Position numbers and translations under genes: made by a program. Source: 2-02-FULL-66-14 sp964651335 (GTDB lineage: Bacteria > Pseudomonadota > Gammaproteobacteria > Burkholderiales > SG8-39). Taken from it: 64,000 nt of DNA. Numbering within the stretch: position 1 is the first letter of the stretch; each line of letters opens with the position of its first letter. Positions 27,426 through 36,605 of the stretch are shown piece after piece. Below the pieces are notes generated by a model. It did not search any database, had not been told where the DNA came from, and saw only the letters and a program-made list of their open reading frames with translations. The DNA is taken from contig CAZYVT010000007.1 of the NCBI GenBank assembly GCA_964651335.1, forward strand, positions 26,830 through 90,829. The letters run 5' to 3'.

Positions 27426-29579
27426 TTGAGCGCGGACACGGCGAAGTACTGGGCCTTCATCAGCTACAGCCATCGCGATGCGAGGGTGGCCACGGCATTG
27501 CAGCGCGCGCTCGAAACCTACCGCCTCCCCCGGCGGCTCGTGGGCACGGTCACCGCGTTGGGTGCGCTACCCGCCTTCCTCAAGCCCGTCTTCCGCGACC
27601 GCGACGAAATGCAGGCGGGCGCGGACCTCAAGGCCACGGTCCGCGAGGCCCTGGAGCAAAGCCGCTACCTCATCGTCGTGTGCTCGCCCGAGGCGGTGCG
27701 CTCGCCCTGGGTGAACCGGGAAATCGTCGAGTTCAAGAAGCTGCACGGCGAAGCGCGCGTGCTCGCTCTCATCGCCGCGGGAGAACCTTTCTCCAGCCGC
27801 ATGCCCGGGCGCGAAGCCGAGGAATGCTTCCCTGAGGCGCTGCGCTTCGCGCTCACGTCTGCGGGCCTGCCGCAGGGCGAGGCGCTGGAACCCATCGCCG
27901 CCGACCTGCGCCCGCAGGGTGACGGCAAACGCCGGGCAATGCTCAAGCTAGTGGCCGGCATGGTGGGCGTAGGCGTGGACGAACTGGTGCACCGCGATGC
28001 GCACCGCCGCGCGCGCCGCATGGCGATGGTGGCGAGCGCCTCGCTGGCGGGCATGGCGGTGATGGCGGTGCTCACCGTCATGGCCGTGCAGTCGCGCATC
28101 GAGGCGCAAAGCCAGCGCGTGCAGGCCGAAGACCTGATCGAGTTCATGCTCGGCGACCTGCGCAAGAAGCTCGACGCCGTCGGGCGCCTCGACGTGCTCG
28201 ACTCGGTGGGGGAAAAAGCGCTCGGCTACTACGCCCGGCAGGAAGCCGACCGGCTCGATGCCGATGCACTGGGGCGCCGCTCGCGCGCCATCCACCTCAT
28301 CGGCGAGATGCGCGAGCAGCGCGGCCAGCTCGAGGATGCGCTCGCCGCCTTCCAGAGCGCTGCCGACACCACCGCGCACCTGCTCGAGCGCTCGCCCTAC
28401 GACGGCCAGCGCATCTTCGACCATGCGCAAAGCGTCTACTGGGTCGGTTACATCGCCTGGCAGCGCGGCCAGGCGAAGGCGGCCGAGGAGGCGTTCCGCA
28501 AGTACCTGGAGCTCGCGCAGCAGTTGGTACGCATCGACCCGAACAATCTCGACTGGGAAGTGGAACTCGCATCCGCCCATATCAACCTCGGTACCGTGCT
28601 GCTCGGCACTTCACGTCCCGCTGACGCCCTGAAGGAATATGCCGAGGCGAGCGAGCCGCTTTCGCGGCTTTCCGCAAGGCGCCCTGAGCTCGTGTTCGAA
28701 CTTGCGCACAACTTTGGCTGGATCGCGAAAGCGCGGGAGGCGCTCGGGGACTACGACGCTGCCATCGCGGCGCAGCAGACCAAGATCGAGCTGTTTCGCA
28801 AGGTGCCGGCTGCCGAGAAGAACAAGCAAGTGCAGCGCGGCCTGCAAAACGGTGCGGTCGAGCTCTCACTTCTTGAATTGGCAAGGGGCGATCTGAAGGC
28901 CGCCGAACAGTATGCACGCGACGCAGTGCAGCGTGCCGATGCACTCGTCGCAGCCGACCCGGAAAACCGTTTCTGGCAGGCGCAGCTCCATGTCGCGGAC
29001 TGGGTCCTTGGCGAAGCGGAAGCCGCACTGGGGAATCGCGGCGAGGCGCGCCAGCACGTTCAGCGTGCGCTCGATGGAGCAGACAAGCTGATCGCGATCG
29101 ACGCCTCGGTCGCGAACGTGCAAGTCAAATTAAAAGGCCGCGCGCTGAAGCTCGCGGCTCAACTCGCGCTGGCGGAGAAGCGCAACGGACCCGGCGCCGA
29201 AATCGAAGCTTATCTAGCCAAGATCGGCGACTTCATCGCGCAGGGCAAAATCCTGGACAATGAGCAGGGCGTGATCGTGGCTCAGGCCGAACTGATGCTG
29301 GGCGATTTGCTCGCCGCCGAGCAAAGGCAAGATGCCGCAGCAACCCATTGGCGTGCCGCCGCCGAGCGGGCGCAGCAATACGCCGAGTATGGTAACGTGC
29401 CTGCTCTTACCCTGCTCGCGCATGCGCGGCTTCGGCTGGGGTCGGTCGAGCAGGCCAGCAAAATCGCCATGCGTATCGAGTCCACCAGTTACCGGCACCC
29501 CGCGTATGCCGATCTTGTCCGTCTGCTATCGAACGGTGCGGGGCCGTCGATCGCGCAACCAGTATCGAGGAGGCCCTAA
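27426..29579 (+). CDS. TIR domain protein with transmembrane helix and TPR repeats
   Basis: About 717 residues. The TIR domain (residues ~6-150) starts YWAFISYSHRD. Glu99 in SPWVNREIVEF aligns with the NADase catalytic Glu of SARM1 (WVHKEIV), so NAD hydrolysis is plausible. A transmembrane helix at ~199-221 is followed by a TPR-rich region (~225-700), presumably outside the membrane. I favour a TTG at 27426 behind AGGGGG, giving SADTAKYWAFISY; a GTG at 27384 would add 14 residues. The stop abuts the next gene (TAAATG). It opens a three-gene cassette ending in a nucleotide cyclase. A defence or signalling role is inferred from the domain pairing only. Confidence 0.82.
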   Translation: MSADTAKYWAFISYSHRDARVATALQRALETYRLPRRLVGTVTALGALPAFLKPVFRDRDEMQAGADLKATVREALEQSRYLIVVCSPEAVRSPWVNREIVEFKKLHGEARVLALIAAGEPFSSRMPGREAEECFPEALRFALTSAGLPQGEALEPIAADLRPQGDGKRRAMLKLVAGMVGVGVDELVHRDAHRRARRMAMVASASLAGMAVMAVLTVMAVQSRIEAQSQRVQAEDLIEFMLGDLRKKLDAVGRLDVLDSVGEKALGYYARQEADRLDADALGRRSRAIHLIGEMREQRGQLEDALAAFQSAADTTAHLLERSPYDGQRIFDHAQSVYWVGYIAWQRGQAKAAEEAFRKYLELAQQLVRIDPNNLDWEVELASAHINLGTVLLGTSRPADALKEYAEASEPLSRLSARRPELVFELAHNFGWIAKAREALGDYDAAIAAQQTKIELFRKVPAAEKNKQVQRGLQNGAVELSLLELARGDLKAAEQYARDAVQRADALVAADPENRFWQAQLHVADWVLGEAEAALGNRGEARQHVQRALDGADKLIAIDASVANVQVKLKGRALKLAAQLALAEKRNGPGAEIEAYLAKIGDFIAQGKILDNEQGVIVAQAELMLGDLLAAEQRQDAAATHWRAAAERAQQYAEYGNVPALTLLAHARLRLGSVEQASKIAMRIESTSYRHPAYADLVRLLSNGAGPSIAQPVSRRP

Positions 29580-29918
29580 ATGGCAATTGTGCCCATTACC
29601 GTCATACCTGCATCATCGTCTTGCGCCCCTCCCACCGCCGGTGCAAACGTCAGGGAGCCTACGATCTTCATGTTCACACTCGCCGACCCGGCACATTGGG
29701 AATGGCAGGGAACGTCCCCTGTTGTCGTCCAAAATGGCGCGCAGGAATTCTACGATTCGTTCATCCACCCCAACGGCAGAAATGTGGTGCTGTTCGACAA
29801 AAATACTGACGGTACCGGTAGCCCTACCCCCGCTACCAAATACAAGTACACCGTGACGATCGTCAACATAACAACCGGCGTGCCAATGTCAATCGATCCG
29901 TTCATTCAGAATCAATGA
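29580..29918 (+). CDS. Small protein of unknown function in the TIR cassette
   Basis: A 112-residue protein I do not recognise. It has no signal peptide, transmembrane helix or Cys pair. The sequence is rich in Thr, Val, Pro and Asn and looks like an all-beta domain (strands at ITVIPA, IFMFTLAD, NVVLFDKN and YKYTVTIVN). Its ATG directly follows the TIR gene stop, so it is almost certainly co-translated with it. A gap of 124 nt with several GC-rich repeats, but no clear terminator, separates it from the cyclase gene. It could be a ligand, an inhibitor or a sensor for the cassette. Confidence 0.65.
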   Translation: MAIVPITVIPASSSCAPPTAGANVREPTIFMFTLADPAHWEWQGTSPVVVQNGAQEFYDSFIHPNGRNVVLFDKNTDGTGSPTPATKYKYTVTIVNITTGVPMSIDPFIQNQ

Positions 29919-30042
29919 GCAGTAGCGTCTGAGCCTCCGCGGCGGATTGTGATATCGCCTGAGGTGGCGGCGGCGTGAGCGTCAACGTTCTTATAACCGA
30001 CGTCCTTGCCGCCGCCAATTGCGGCGCGCCGCCGAATCAATA

Positions 30043-31854
30043 ATGACCGCCCCTGCGCACACGGCCATCCGCGAAGCGCTCGATGCCGGCCTAAACACCG
30101 AGGCGCTGGACCTAGCCCGCAAGGCGGTGCTCGACAGCCCGAGCGCCGCCGAGCCCCATTACCTCGGCGCACTGGCCTGTGTCCGGATGGGTGCGATCAG
30201 TGAAGCGGAAAAATGGCTTGCGCGGGTCGATCGCGAGCTTCTCGGGCATAGCCCGCTCGCGGCCGATTTCTGGAGCCTTGCGGGAAGGATCGCAAAGGAG
30301 CGTTATTCCGCCGCGAGCGATAAGACTCAGGCGGCTGCGCGTGAGCGCGCTCGCATTGCGATCGATTGCTATCAGCAAGCGTTCGGGATCAGCGGTTCTG
30401 CCTATCCCGCGGTCAATGCCGCCACCTTGGCGATGCTTTCCGGCGATGCGGCGCTTGCCCGCACCCTCGCACGCCAAGCTCTAAGCACACTGGGTACGAG
30501 CGGCGATCACTGGCACCACGCGACCTCGGGCGAAGCCCAGTTGCTCCTCGATGAATTTGACGAGGCTCGCGACCATTACAGAGAAGCCTATCGACTGGCC
30601 GGAAACAGGTTCGGCGATATTGCCTCGATGCGCCGGCAACTCCTGCTGATCGGTTCGACCGCCGCGCGCGAGCTGCTGGAAGTCATTCCCGCCCCGCGTG
30701 TCATCGCGTTCTCCGGGCACATGATCGATCACCCGACCCGGACCACGCCGCGATTTCCCGCCAGCCTCGAGGGGAAAGTGGCGTCCGCCATACGGGAAAC
30801 ACTCGCGAGTCTCGGTCCCTCGATCGGATACACGCAGCCAGCCTGCGGCGCCGACATCCTGTTTCTCGAGGCGATGCAGGATTCGGGCATGCAAACCCAG
30901 ATCGTGCTGCCCTTCGCGAAGGCTGATTTCGTCGAAGCAAGCGTGAGCTTCGCCGGAGGGACGTGGGTCGCCCGCTTCGAGCGCGTTCTCGACCGTGCGA
31001 CCCGGATCGTCCTGGCTACCGAAGAGGCTTTCCTGGGAGATCGCGTGTTATTCGAGCACGCGGCGCACCTGATCCAGGGAATGGCATTCCTGCGCGCCAG
31101 GGAGCTCTCGACGCAGCCGCTGACGCTGACCGTGCACGAACCCGGATCGCGGGAGCTTGCTGGCGGTACCGCGGCGAGCGCTCGAATCTGGACGCGTAAT
31201 GGAGGCGAGGTCGAAAACATCGACCTGGCGGCGCTGCGCGGCAGCGATCCGGTCGATCGGGAAGGGGATGACGAGGACGGGTCGGTAAATCCCCCCGATC
31301 AATCCGCGCGGCCCAGAAGCTTGAAGAGCCTTTATTTCGCCGACATCAGCGGCTTTTCCAGGATGCCGGAAGAGTACACACCCCATTTCGTGGAAATGTT
31401 TCTGGAAACCTGCAAAAGAACGCTCGATTCACTCGAGCATCAGGCGGTCGACGCCAACACGCGCGGAGACGCTCTTTTCATCGTCTTCGAGCTGCCGAGC
31501 CACGCGGCGGAATTCGCCGTTCGCTTGCAAAAAGCGGTGAGCAGGATCGACTGGCCTGCGTTCGGACTTGCTGAGGAAACCCGCGTCCGGATGGGACTTC
31601 ACACCGGTCCGGTCTTCGACATCTTCGATCCGGTCATGTCGAAGACCACGTTCTATGGAACGCACGTAAACCGGGCGGCCCGGCTTGAGCCGATCGTGCA
31701 GCCTGGACATATCTTTGTGACCGAAGCATTTGCAGCTTCGCTCGTCGCCGATAACGAGGATCGCTTCACCTGCGACTACATCGGCGCCATGCCGCTCGCC
31801 AAGCAGTTCGGCGAAGCGCGGTTGTACCGGCTGCGGTGGGCCGACGAGGACTGA
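30043..31854 (+). CDS. TPR / SLOG-like / class III nucleotide cyclase fusion
   Basis: About 603 residues. Residues 1-210 are TPR-like helices (DUF4071/TRAFs-binding type). Residues ~217-370 look like a SLOG-type Rossmann domain (VIAFSGHMID, then QPACGADILFLEAM and IVLPFAKADF). Residues ~425-600 form a class III cyclase domain with metal-binding Asp434 (FADISGF) and Asp476 (TRGD), HTGP near 520 and catalytic Asn543/Arg547 (VNRAAR). The purine-selecting Lys of adenylate cyclases is Asn472, and the second selector Asp is Thr536. The enzyme should therefore be active but its base preference is open. The ATG at 30043 has only a weak ribosome binding site. It probably senses a ligand through SLOG/TPR and signals to the TIR protein. 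Confidence 0.8.
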   Translation: MTAPAHTAIREALDAGLNTEALDLARKAVLDSPSAAEPHYLGALACVRMGAISEAEKWLARVDRELLGHSPLAADFWSLAGRIAKERYSAASDKTQAAARERARIAIDCYQQAFGISGSAYPAVNAATLAMLSGDAALARTLARQALSTLGTSGDHWHHATSGEAQLLLDEFDEARDHYREAYRLAGNRFGDIASMRRQLLLIGSTAARELLEVIPAPRVIAFSGHMIDHPTRTTPRFPASLEGKVASAIRETLASLGPSIGYTQPACGADILFLEAMQDSGMQTQIVLPFAKADFVEASVSFAGGTWVARFERVLDRATRIVLATEEAFLGDRVLFEHAAHLIQGMAFLRARELSTQPLTLTVHEPGSRELAGGTAASARIWTRNGGEVENIDLAALRGSDPVDREGDDEDGSVNPPDQSARPRSLKSLYFADISGFSRMPEEYTPHFVEMFLETCKRTLDSLEHQAVDANTRGDALFIVFELPSHAAEFAVRLQKAVSRIDWPAFGLAEETRVRMGLHTGPVFDIFDPVMSKTTFYGTHVNRAARLEPIVQPGHIFVTEAFAASLVADNEDRFTCDYIGAMPLAKQFGEARLYRLRWADED

Positions 31855-31866
31855 CAGAGAAGGGAT

Positions 31867-31943
31867 TGGTCGGGGCGGTGAGATTCGAACTCACGACCAC
31901 CGGCACCCCATGCCGGTACGCTACCAGACTGCGCTACGCCCCG
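31867..31943 (-). tRNA. tRNA-Pro (anticodon GGG)
   Basis: A 77-nt cloverleaf with CCA encoded. Acceptor arms CGGGGCG / CGCCCCG, T-loop TTCGAAT, and anticodon stem CCGGC / GCCGG enclosing ATGGGGT, giving GGG. It closes the merR-ihfA block as in other betaproteobacteria. Its 3' end faces the TIR/cyclase cassette, a position where accessory genes often settle, but no att-like repeat is visible. Confidence 0.95.
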
Positions 31944-31995
31944 AATGGGAAAATTCTAACAGACAGGCTCCGCGCCTCGCGCGCAGCCGCGATCG

Positions 31996-32382
31996 CTACG
32001 CGCTCTGAAGTGAATCCAGCAGTTCGCGCAGCTCGCGCTTGACCGCCGCGAGATCGACGCCCGAGGCGCCTGCACGGGCACGGCCGGGCGGTTCCGGCTT
32101 CTCGTCCCCGGTGAACGCATGGTCGAGGCGGTTGCGTGCGCCGCTGATGGTGAAGCCTTCCTCATACAGCAGCTCGCGAATCCGGCGGATGAGCAGCACC
32201 TCATGGTGCTGATAGTAGCGGCGGTTGCCGCGGCGCTTGACCGGCTTGAGCTGCGTGAACTCCTGTTCCCAGTAGCGCAGCACATGGGGCTTGACCCCGC
32301 ACAGCTCGCTCACCTCACCGATGGTGAAGTAGCGCTTCGCGGGGATCGGCGGAAGTTCAGCCTTCTTGCGGTTTGGCTCCAT
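31996..32382 (-). CDS. MerR family transcriptional regulator
   Basis: A 128-residue protein with an N-terminal winged helix-turn-helix (YFTIGEVSELCGVKPHVLRYWE) and basic wing RRGNRRYY, then a short helical region without metal-binding cysteines. This is the MerR-like gene that regularly follows ihfA in beta- and gammaproteobacteria; its target is unknown. Its start overlaps the end of ihfA by 26 nt. Confidence 0.9.
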   Translation of the reverse strand: MEPNRKKAELPPIPAKRYFTIGEVSELCGVKPHVLRYWEQEFTQLKPVKRRGNRRYYQHHEVLLIRRIRELLYEEGFTISGARNRLDHAFTGDEKPEPPGRARAGASGVDLAAVKRELRELLDSLQSA

Positions 32383-32668
32383 GGCGAGCCTTCTCCACCA
32401 TGGCCTTCAGCTTCTGGCTGGCGTGGAACGTGACCACGCGCCGTGCGCTGATCGGGATTTCTTCGCCGGTTTTGGGATTGCGACCCGGACGCTGCGGCTT
32501 GTTGCGCAGTTGAAAGTTGCCGAAACCCGACAGTTTCACCGCTTCGCCGCGCTCCAGCGCGCCACGAATTTCCTCGAAGAACGCCTCAACCATGTCCTTG
32601 GCCTCGCGCTTGTTCAGCCCTACTTTCTCGAACAAGAGATCCGCCAGTTCGGCTTTGGTCAAAGTCAT
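32357..32668 (-). CDS. ihfA: Integration host factor alpha subunit
   Basis: A 103-residue HU/IHF-fold protein starting MTLTKAELADLLFEKVGLNKREAKDM. The DNA-binding beta-arm contains RPGRNPKTGEEIPISARRVVTF with the intercalating Pro. It bends DNA as a heterodimer with IhfB and acts in recombination and sigma54 transcription such as PilR control. It follows pheT by 59 nt. Confidence 0.96.
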   Translation of the reverse strand: MTLTKAELADLLFEKVGLNKREAKDMVEAFFEEIRGALERGEAVKLSGFGNFQLRNKPQRPGRNPKTGEEIPISARRVVTFHASQKLKAMVEKARHGAKPQEG

Positions 32669-32727
32669 CCCAACCCCCTGAAAGTCCTGTTATTTGTCTA
32701 CATGCGCCCGCGGTGGTGTGGTTTTTC

Positions 32728-35121
32728 TTAGCGGAGGCTGGCGCCGAAACGCCGCCCCAAGAGGGCGACCAGTGCGGCACACGCCGCATCCGCCTCCGAA
32801 CCCGTAAGGGCACGTTCAGTATGTTGCATAACTACCCGAAATGCAATGCTTTTTTTCCCTTGCGGGAGGTTCAGTCCCTGGTAAAGATCAAACAAACCTA
32901 CGTCCTGGACGATGTCCGGCCTTTCGGCGCTGATCGCGTCAAGGATCCGCCCAACCGCGACGTTCGAACCCACCAGCAGGGCGATGTCGCGTACCACCGC
33001 TGGAAATCTCGGCGGTGCCGAGGGCGTGGGTAACGGGACCCGTTCGAGGCTTGCGGCGTCGACTTCGAAAAGTACGACCGCTTGCGGCAGATCGTACTTC
33101 TGCTGCCATCGCGGGTGCAGCTCGCCCAGCGAGCCGATCTCGGCTCCTTCGAGCAGCACGCTCGCCGCGCGGCCCGGATGGAGCGCCGGATGCACGATCG
33201 CCTCGAACTTCAGCTGTGCTGGATGATAGAGCGCCTCGAGGTCGGACTTGAGGTCATAAAAGTCCACTGCGCGCGTGGAGTCTCCCCACTGTTCCTCGAC
33301 GCAAGCGCCAAAGGCGGCCGCACCGACGCGGATTGGTTGCGCGACCCCCGCCACCGACAGCGGACCGTCTATCACTTGCGGGTCGCGGCGGTACACGCGC
33401 CCGATCTCGAACACGCGGATCCGAGACAGTTTCCGCGCCTGGTTGTAGCGCACGTTCGCGACCAGAGATCCGATCAGCGTGGAACGCATGACCGAGAGCT
33501 GGCTCGCGATCGGATTGAGCAGGCGAATCGGATTCGATTCGCCGGCAAAATCCGCCTCCCAATCCGGCTCGACGAACGCGAAGTTGATCGTCTCGTGGTA
33601 GTCGCACGCCGCGAGCCGCTCGCGCACCGCGTGCAGCGACCGGCTGGTCTCCGAAGGCGCGCTCATCCTGGCAAGGGTCCTCGGCGGATGGGCGGGGATG
33701 TTTTCGAAGCCGTGAATCCGCGCCACCTCCTCGATCAAGTCCTCCTCCGTCTCGAGGTCGAAGCGGTGCGGAGGCGGCGAGACCACGAACGCGGCGTCGG
33801 CGCCGCCGCCCTCGCGCCGCGCCGGAAGCGCAAGGCGCGCGAATGTGTCCGCCATCTCGTCCGTCGCGATCGGCATGCCAATGACCTTCTGCGCGCGCGC
33901 GACGCGCATGCGTACCGGCTTTCGCTCCGGGAGACGGGTGACCGTGTCGTCGACCGGCCCGGGTTCGCCGCCGCAGATTTCGCGCACGAGCCGCGTGATG
34001 TACTCGATGTGATCGGCCGTGGTGGCGAAGTCGACGCCGCGCTCGAAGCGGTGACCCGCATCGGTGGTAAAGCCCAAGCGACGGGCCCGCCCTGCAATCG
34101 CCTGCGGCCACCAGAACGCCGCCTCGATGTAGATCGCGGTAGTGTCCGGCGAGACCGCGGTCTGTTCACCGCCCATCACGCCGGCGAGCGCTTCCACGCC
34201 GCGCTCGTCGGCAATCACGCCCAGGGTAGCGTCCACAGCGACCGTCTGGCCGTTCAGCAGCTCGACCGTTTCGCCCGCTCGGCCCCAGCGCACGACCAGC
34301 CCGCCCAGCACCTTGCCCAGGTCGAAGATGTGCGACGGGCGACCGAGCTCGAGCATCACGTAGTTCGAGATGTCGACCAGCGCGGAAATCGGCCGCTGGC
34401 CGGCTCGTTCGAGCCGCAGCTTCATCCAGTCGGGCGTCGCAGCGCGTGCGTTCACTCCGCGCACCACGCGGCCGGAAAAGCGACCACACAGGTCAGGTGC
34501 CTCGATGCGCACCGGAAGCGTTTCGGCAAGGCATGCCGACACTGGCGTGAACGCCGGCGGCGTCAGCGCCGCGCGGGTCAGCGCCGCCACCTCCCGCGCC
34601 ACGCCCAGAACAGAAAGGCAGTCGCCGCGGTTCGGCGTCAGGCTGACCGCGAACACGCGCTCGTCCAGATCGAGCGTACAACGCACGTTTTCGCCCGTCT
34701 CCGCATCGGCAGGCAGCTCGAGCAGGCCCGCGTGATCATCCGAAAGTCCCAGTTCGCGCGCCGAGCAGAGCATCCCGAAACTCTCGATGCCGCGCATCCT
34801 CGCCTGCTTGATCTCCAGACCGCCCGGCAACCGCGCGCCGGGAAGCGCCAGGGGCGCCTTCATCCCGGCGCGAACATTCGGCGCTCCGCAGACCACCTGC
34901 AGCGGTCCGCTGCCCGCGTCCACTCTGCACACGGTGAGCTGATCGGCGTTGGGATGCCGATCGACCGAGAGCACGTCCGCCACCACCACGCCGGAACACG
35001 CAGGCCCAACGGGTTCGCAGGACTCCACTTCCAGTCCGGACATTGTGAGCAAGTGCGCCAGCTCTTCGGCCGCAAGCGGCGGATCGCAGAAGCTTCGCAG
35101 CCAGTTTTCAGGAACGTTCAT
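32728..35121 (-). CDS. pheT: Phenylalanyl-tRNA synthetase beta subunit
   Basis: A 797-residue protein. It has the tRNA-binding EMAP-like domain near residues 40-150 (VVADVLSVDRHPNADQL), the B3/4 editing domain, B5 domain, the core catalytic-like domain and the C-terminal ferredoxin-fold anticodon-binding domain (HPRWQQKYDLPQ then SVAFR-like SIAFRVVMQ). It forms an alpha2beta2 enzyme with PheS. I chose the ATG at 35121, 13 nt after the pheS stop; a TTG at 35142 would overlap pheS. Confidence 0.96.
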   Translation of the reverse strand: MNVPENWLRSFCDPPLAAEELAHLLTMSGLEVESCEPVGPACSGVVVADVLSVDRHPNADQLTVCRVDAGSGPLQVVCGAPNVRAGMKAPLALPGARLPGGLEIKQARMRGIESFGMLCSARELGLSDDHAGLLELPADAETGENVRCTLDLDERVFAVSLTPNRGDCLSVLGVAREVAALTRAALTPPAFTPVSACLAETLPVRIEAPDLCGRFSGRVVRGVNARAATPDWMKLRLERAGQRPISALVDISNYVMLELGRPSHIFDLGKVLGGLVVRWGRAGETVELLNGQTVAVDATLGVIADERGVEALAGVMGGEQTAVSPDTTAIYIEAAFWWPQAIAGRARRLGFTTDAGHRFERGVDFATTADHIEYITRLVREICGGEPGPVDDTVTRLPERKPVRMRVARAQKVIGMPIATDEMADTFARLALPARREGGGADAAFVVSPPPHRFDLETEEDLIEEVARIHGFENIPAHPPRTLARMSAPSETSRSLHAVRERLAACDYHETINFAFVEPDWEADFAGESNPIRLLNPIASQLSVMRSTLIGSLVANVRYNQARKLSRIRVFEIGRVYRRDPQVIDGPLSVAGVAQPIRVGAAAFGACVEEQWGDSTRAVDFYDLKSDLEALYHPAQLKFEAIVHPALHPGRAASVLLEGAEIGSLGELHPRWQQKYDLPQAVVLFEVDAASLERVPLPTPSAPPRFPAVVRDIALLVGSNVAVGRILDAISAERPDIVQDVGLFDLYQGLNLPQGKKSIAFRVVMQHTERALTGSEADAACAALVALLGRRFGASLR

Positions 35122-35134
35122 GTCGCATTCGTGC

Positions 35135-36151
35135 TCAGGCAAACTGCTTGAGAAAGCGAAGATCGCCGTCGAAGAACAGCCGCAGATCGTCGATTCCGTA
35201 GCGCAGCATGGTCAAGCGCTCAAGGCCGCTGCCAAACGCAAAACCCATGTAGCGCTCGGGATCGAGTCCGAAATTGCGCACCACGCTCGGATGCACCTGC
35301 CCGGCGCCCGAGATCTCGAGCCAGCGCCCCCTCAGCGGCCCCGAGCCGAATTGCATGTCGATTTCCGCCGAGGGCTCGGTGAACGGAAAGTACGACGGCC
35401 GGAAGCGCACTTCGAGTTCGTCGCTCTCGAAAAAGCGTCGCAGGAAGTCCGTGTAAACGCCTTTCAGGTCCGCGAAACTCACGTTCTCATCGATCCATAG
35501 CCCCTCGACCTGGTGAAACATCGGCGAGTGCGTGGCGTCGGAGTCGACGCGATAAGTGCGCCCCGGCGCGATCACCTTGAGCGGTGGACGGTGCATCCGC
35601 GCGTACCGTACCTGCATCGGGCTCGTATGCGTGCGCAGCAGGAGCTGCAACCCGTCGGCGTCCTTGAGGTCCACGTAGAACGTGTCCTGCATCGAGCGTG
35701 CGGGGTGGTTCTCCGGATTGTTGAGCGCGGTAAAGTTGTACCAGTCGGTCTCGATCTCCGGACCTTCGGCGACGTCGAATCCGACCGAGCGGAAGATCTG
35801 CTCGACTCGGTGCCACGTGCGGGTGATCGGGTGCAGCCCTCCCCGACTGCGGCCGCGCCCGGGAAGCGTCACGTCCAGCGCCTCTCCGGTGAGCTTCGCC
35901 TCCATGCGCGCCTGCGCCAGTTCGGCGCGGCGGCGCTCGAGGGCGGTCTCCAGCCGCTCCTTGGCCGCGTTGATCGCCTGGCCGGCGCCTCGCCGTTCCT
36001 CGGCGGAGAGCTTGCCCAGCGACTTGAGCCGCACCGTCAGTTCGCCGCTCTTGCCGAGGTAGCGCGCCTTGGTGTTTTCAAGCGAAGCCGGGTCTCCTGC
36101 GGCCGCAAGCTCCGCGAGAGCACGCGCGACGATGGTTTCTAGGTCTTGCAT
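35135..36151 (-). CDS. pheS: Phenylalanyl-tRNA synthetase alpha subunit
   Basis: A 338-residue class II synthetase subunit. An N-terminal coiled coil (residues 1-90) binds tRNA. The catalytic core has motif 2 (GRTYRVDSDATHSPMFHQ) and motif 3 (GFAFGSGLERLTMLRYGI), with the Phe pocket between. It follows rplT; an 84-nt gap between the two contains a GC-rich inverted repeat (CCCTCCCGTT / AACGGGGAGGG) without a U-run. Confidence 0.97.
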   Translation of the reverse strand: MQDLETIVARALAELAAAGDPASLENTKARYLGKSGELTVRLKSLGKLSAEERRGAGQAINAAKERLETALERRRAELAQARMEAKLTGEALDVTLPGRGRSRGGLHPITRTWHRVEQIFRSVGFDVAEGPEIETDWYNFTALNNPENHPARSMQDTFYVDLKDADGLQLLLRTHTSPMQVRYARMHRPPLKVIAPGRTYRVDSDATHSPMFHQVEGLWIDENVSFADLKGVYTDFLRRFFESDELEVRFRPSYFPFTEPSAEIDMQFGSGPLRGRWLEISGAGQVHPSVVRNFGLDPERYMGFAFGSGLERLTMLRYGIDDLRLFFDGDLRFLKQFA

Positions 36152-36235
36152 GCCGGAACCTCACCTCTCCCGGCCTCCCTCACGTCACCCCCTCCCTCGC
36201 CCTCCCGTTCGCAACGGGGAGGGAATCGGTGCGGG

Positions 36236-36595
36236 TCAATGAGCGAGCGCCGCCTTCGCCCGGCCGGCGATCTGCGCAAACGCGGATTTGTCGCGCACGG
36301 CCAGATCGGCGAGCACCTTGCGGTCAATCTCGATCCTGGCGCGCTTCAGGCCCGCCGTGAACGCACTGTAGGTGAGCCCGAGTTCGCGCACCGCGGCGTT
36401 GATGCGGGCGATCCAGAGACCGCGAATTTCGCGCTTGCGCTGGCGTCGGTCGCGGTAGGCGTACTGCCCTGCCTTCATGACCGCCTGTTTGGCTACGCGA
36501 TAGACGTTCTTGCGGCGGCCGCGAAAGCCTTTCGCCTGCGACAGGACCTTCTTGTGGCGCGCGCGAGCCGTGACACCGCGTTTCACGCGTGGCAT
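36236..36595 (-). CDS. rplT: 50S ribosomal protein L20
   Basis: A 119-residue basic protein starting MPRVKRGVTARARHKK with the L20 signature KGFRGRRKNVYRVAKQAV. It is an early 50S assembly protein and, in E. coli, represses its own operon by binding the rpmI leader. It starts 10 nt after the rpmI stop. Confidence 0.98.
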   Translation of the reverse strand: MPRVKRGVTARARHKKVLSQAKGFRGRRKNVYRVAKQAVMKAGQYAYRDRRQRKREIRGLWIARINAAVRELGLTYSAFTAGLKRARIEIDRKVLADLAVRDKSAFAQIAGRAKAALAH

Positions 36596-36605
36596 GGCGC
36601 ACTCC

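Noticed and set aside
31867..31943. att repeat linking the TIR/cyclase cassette to tRNA-Pro integration
   Set aside because: No copy of the tRNA 3' end is found near 27373 and no integrase is present, so integration at this tRNA cannot be supported.
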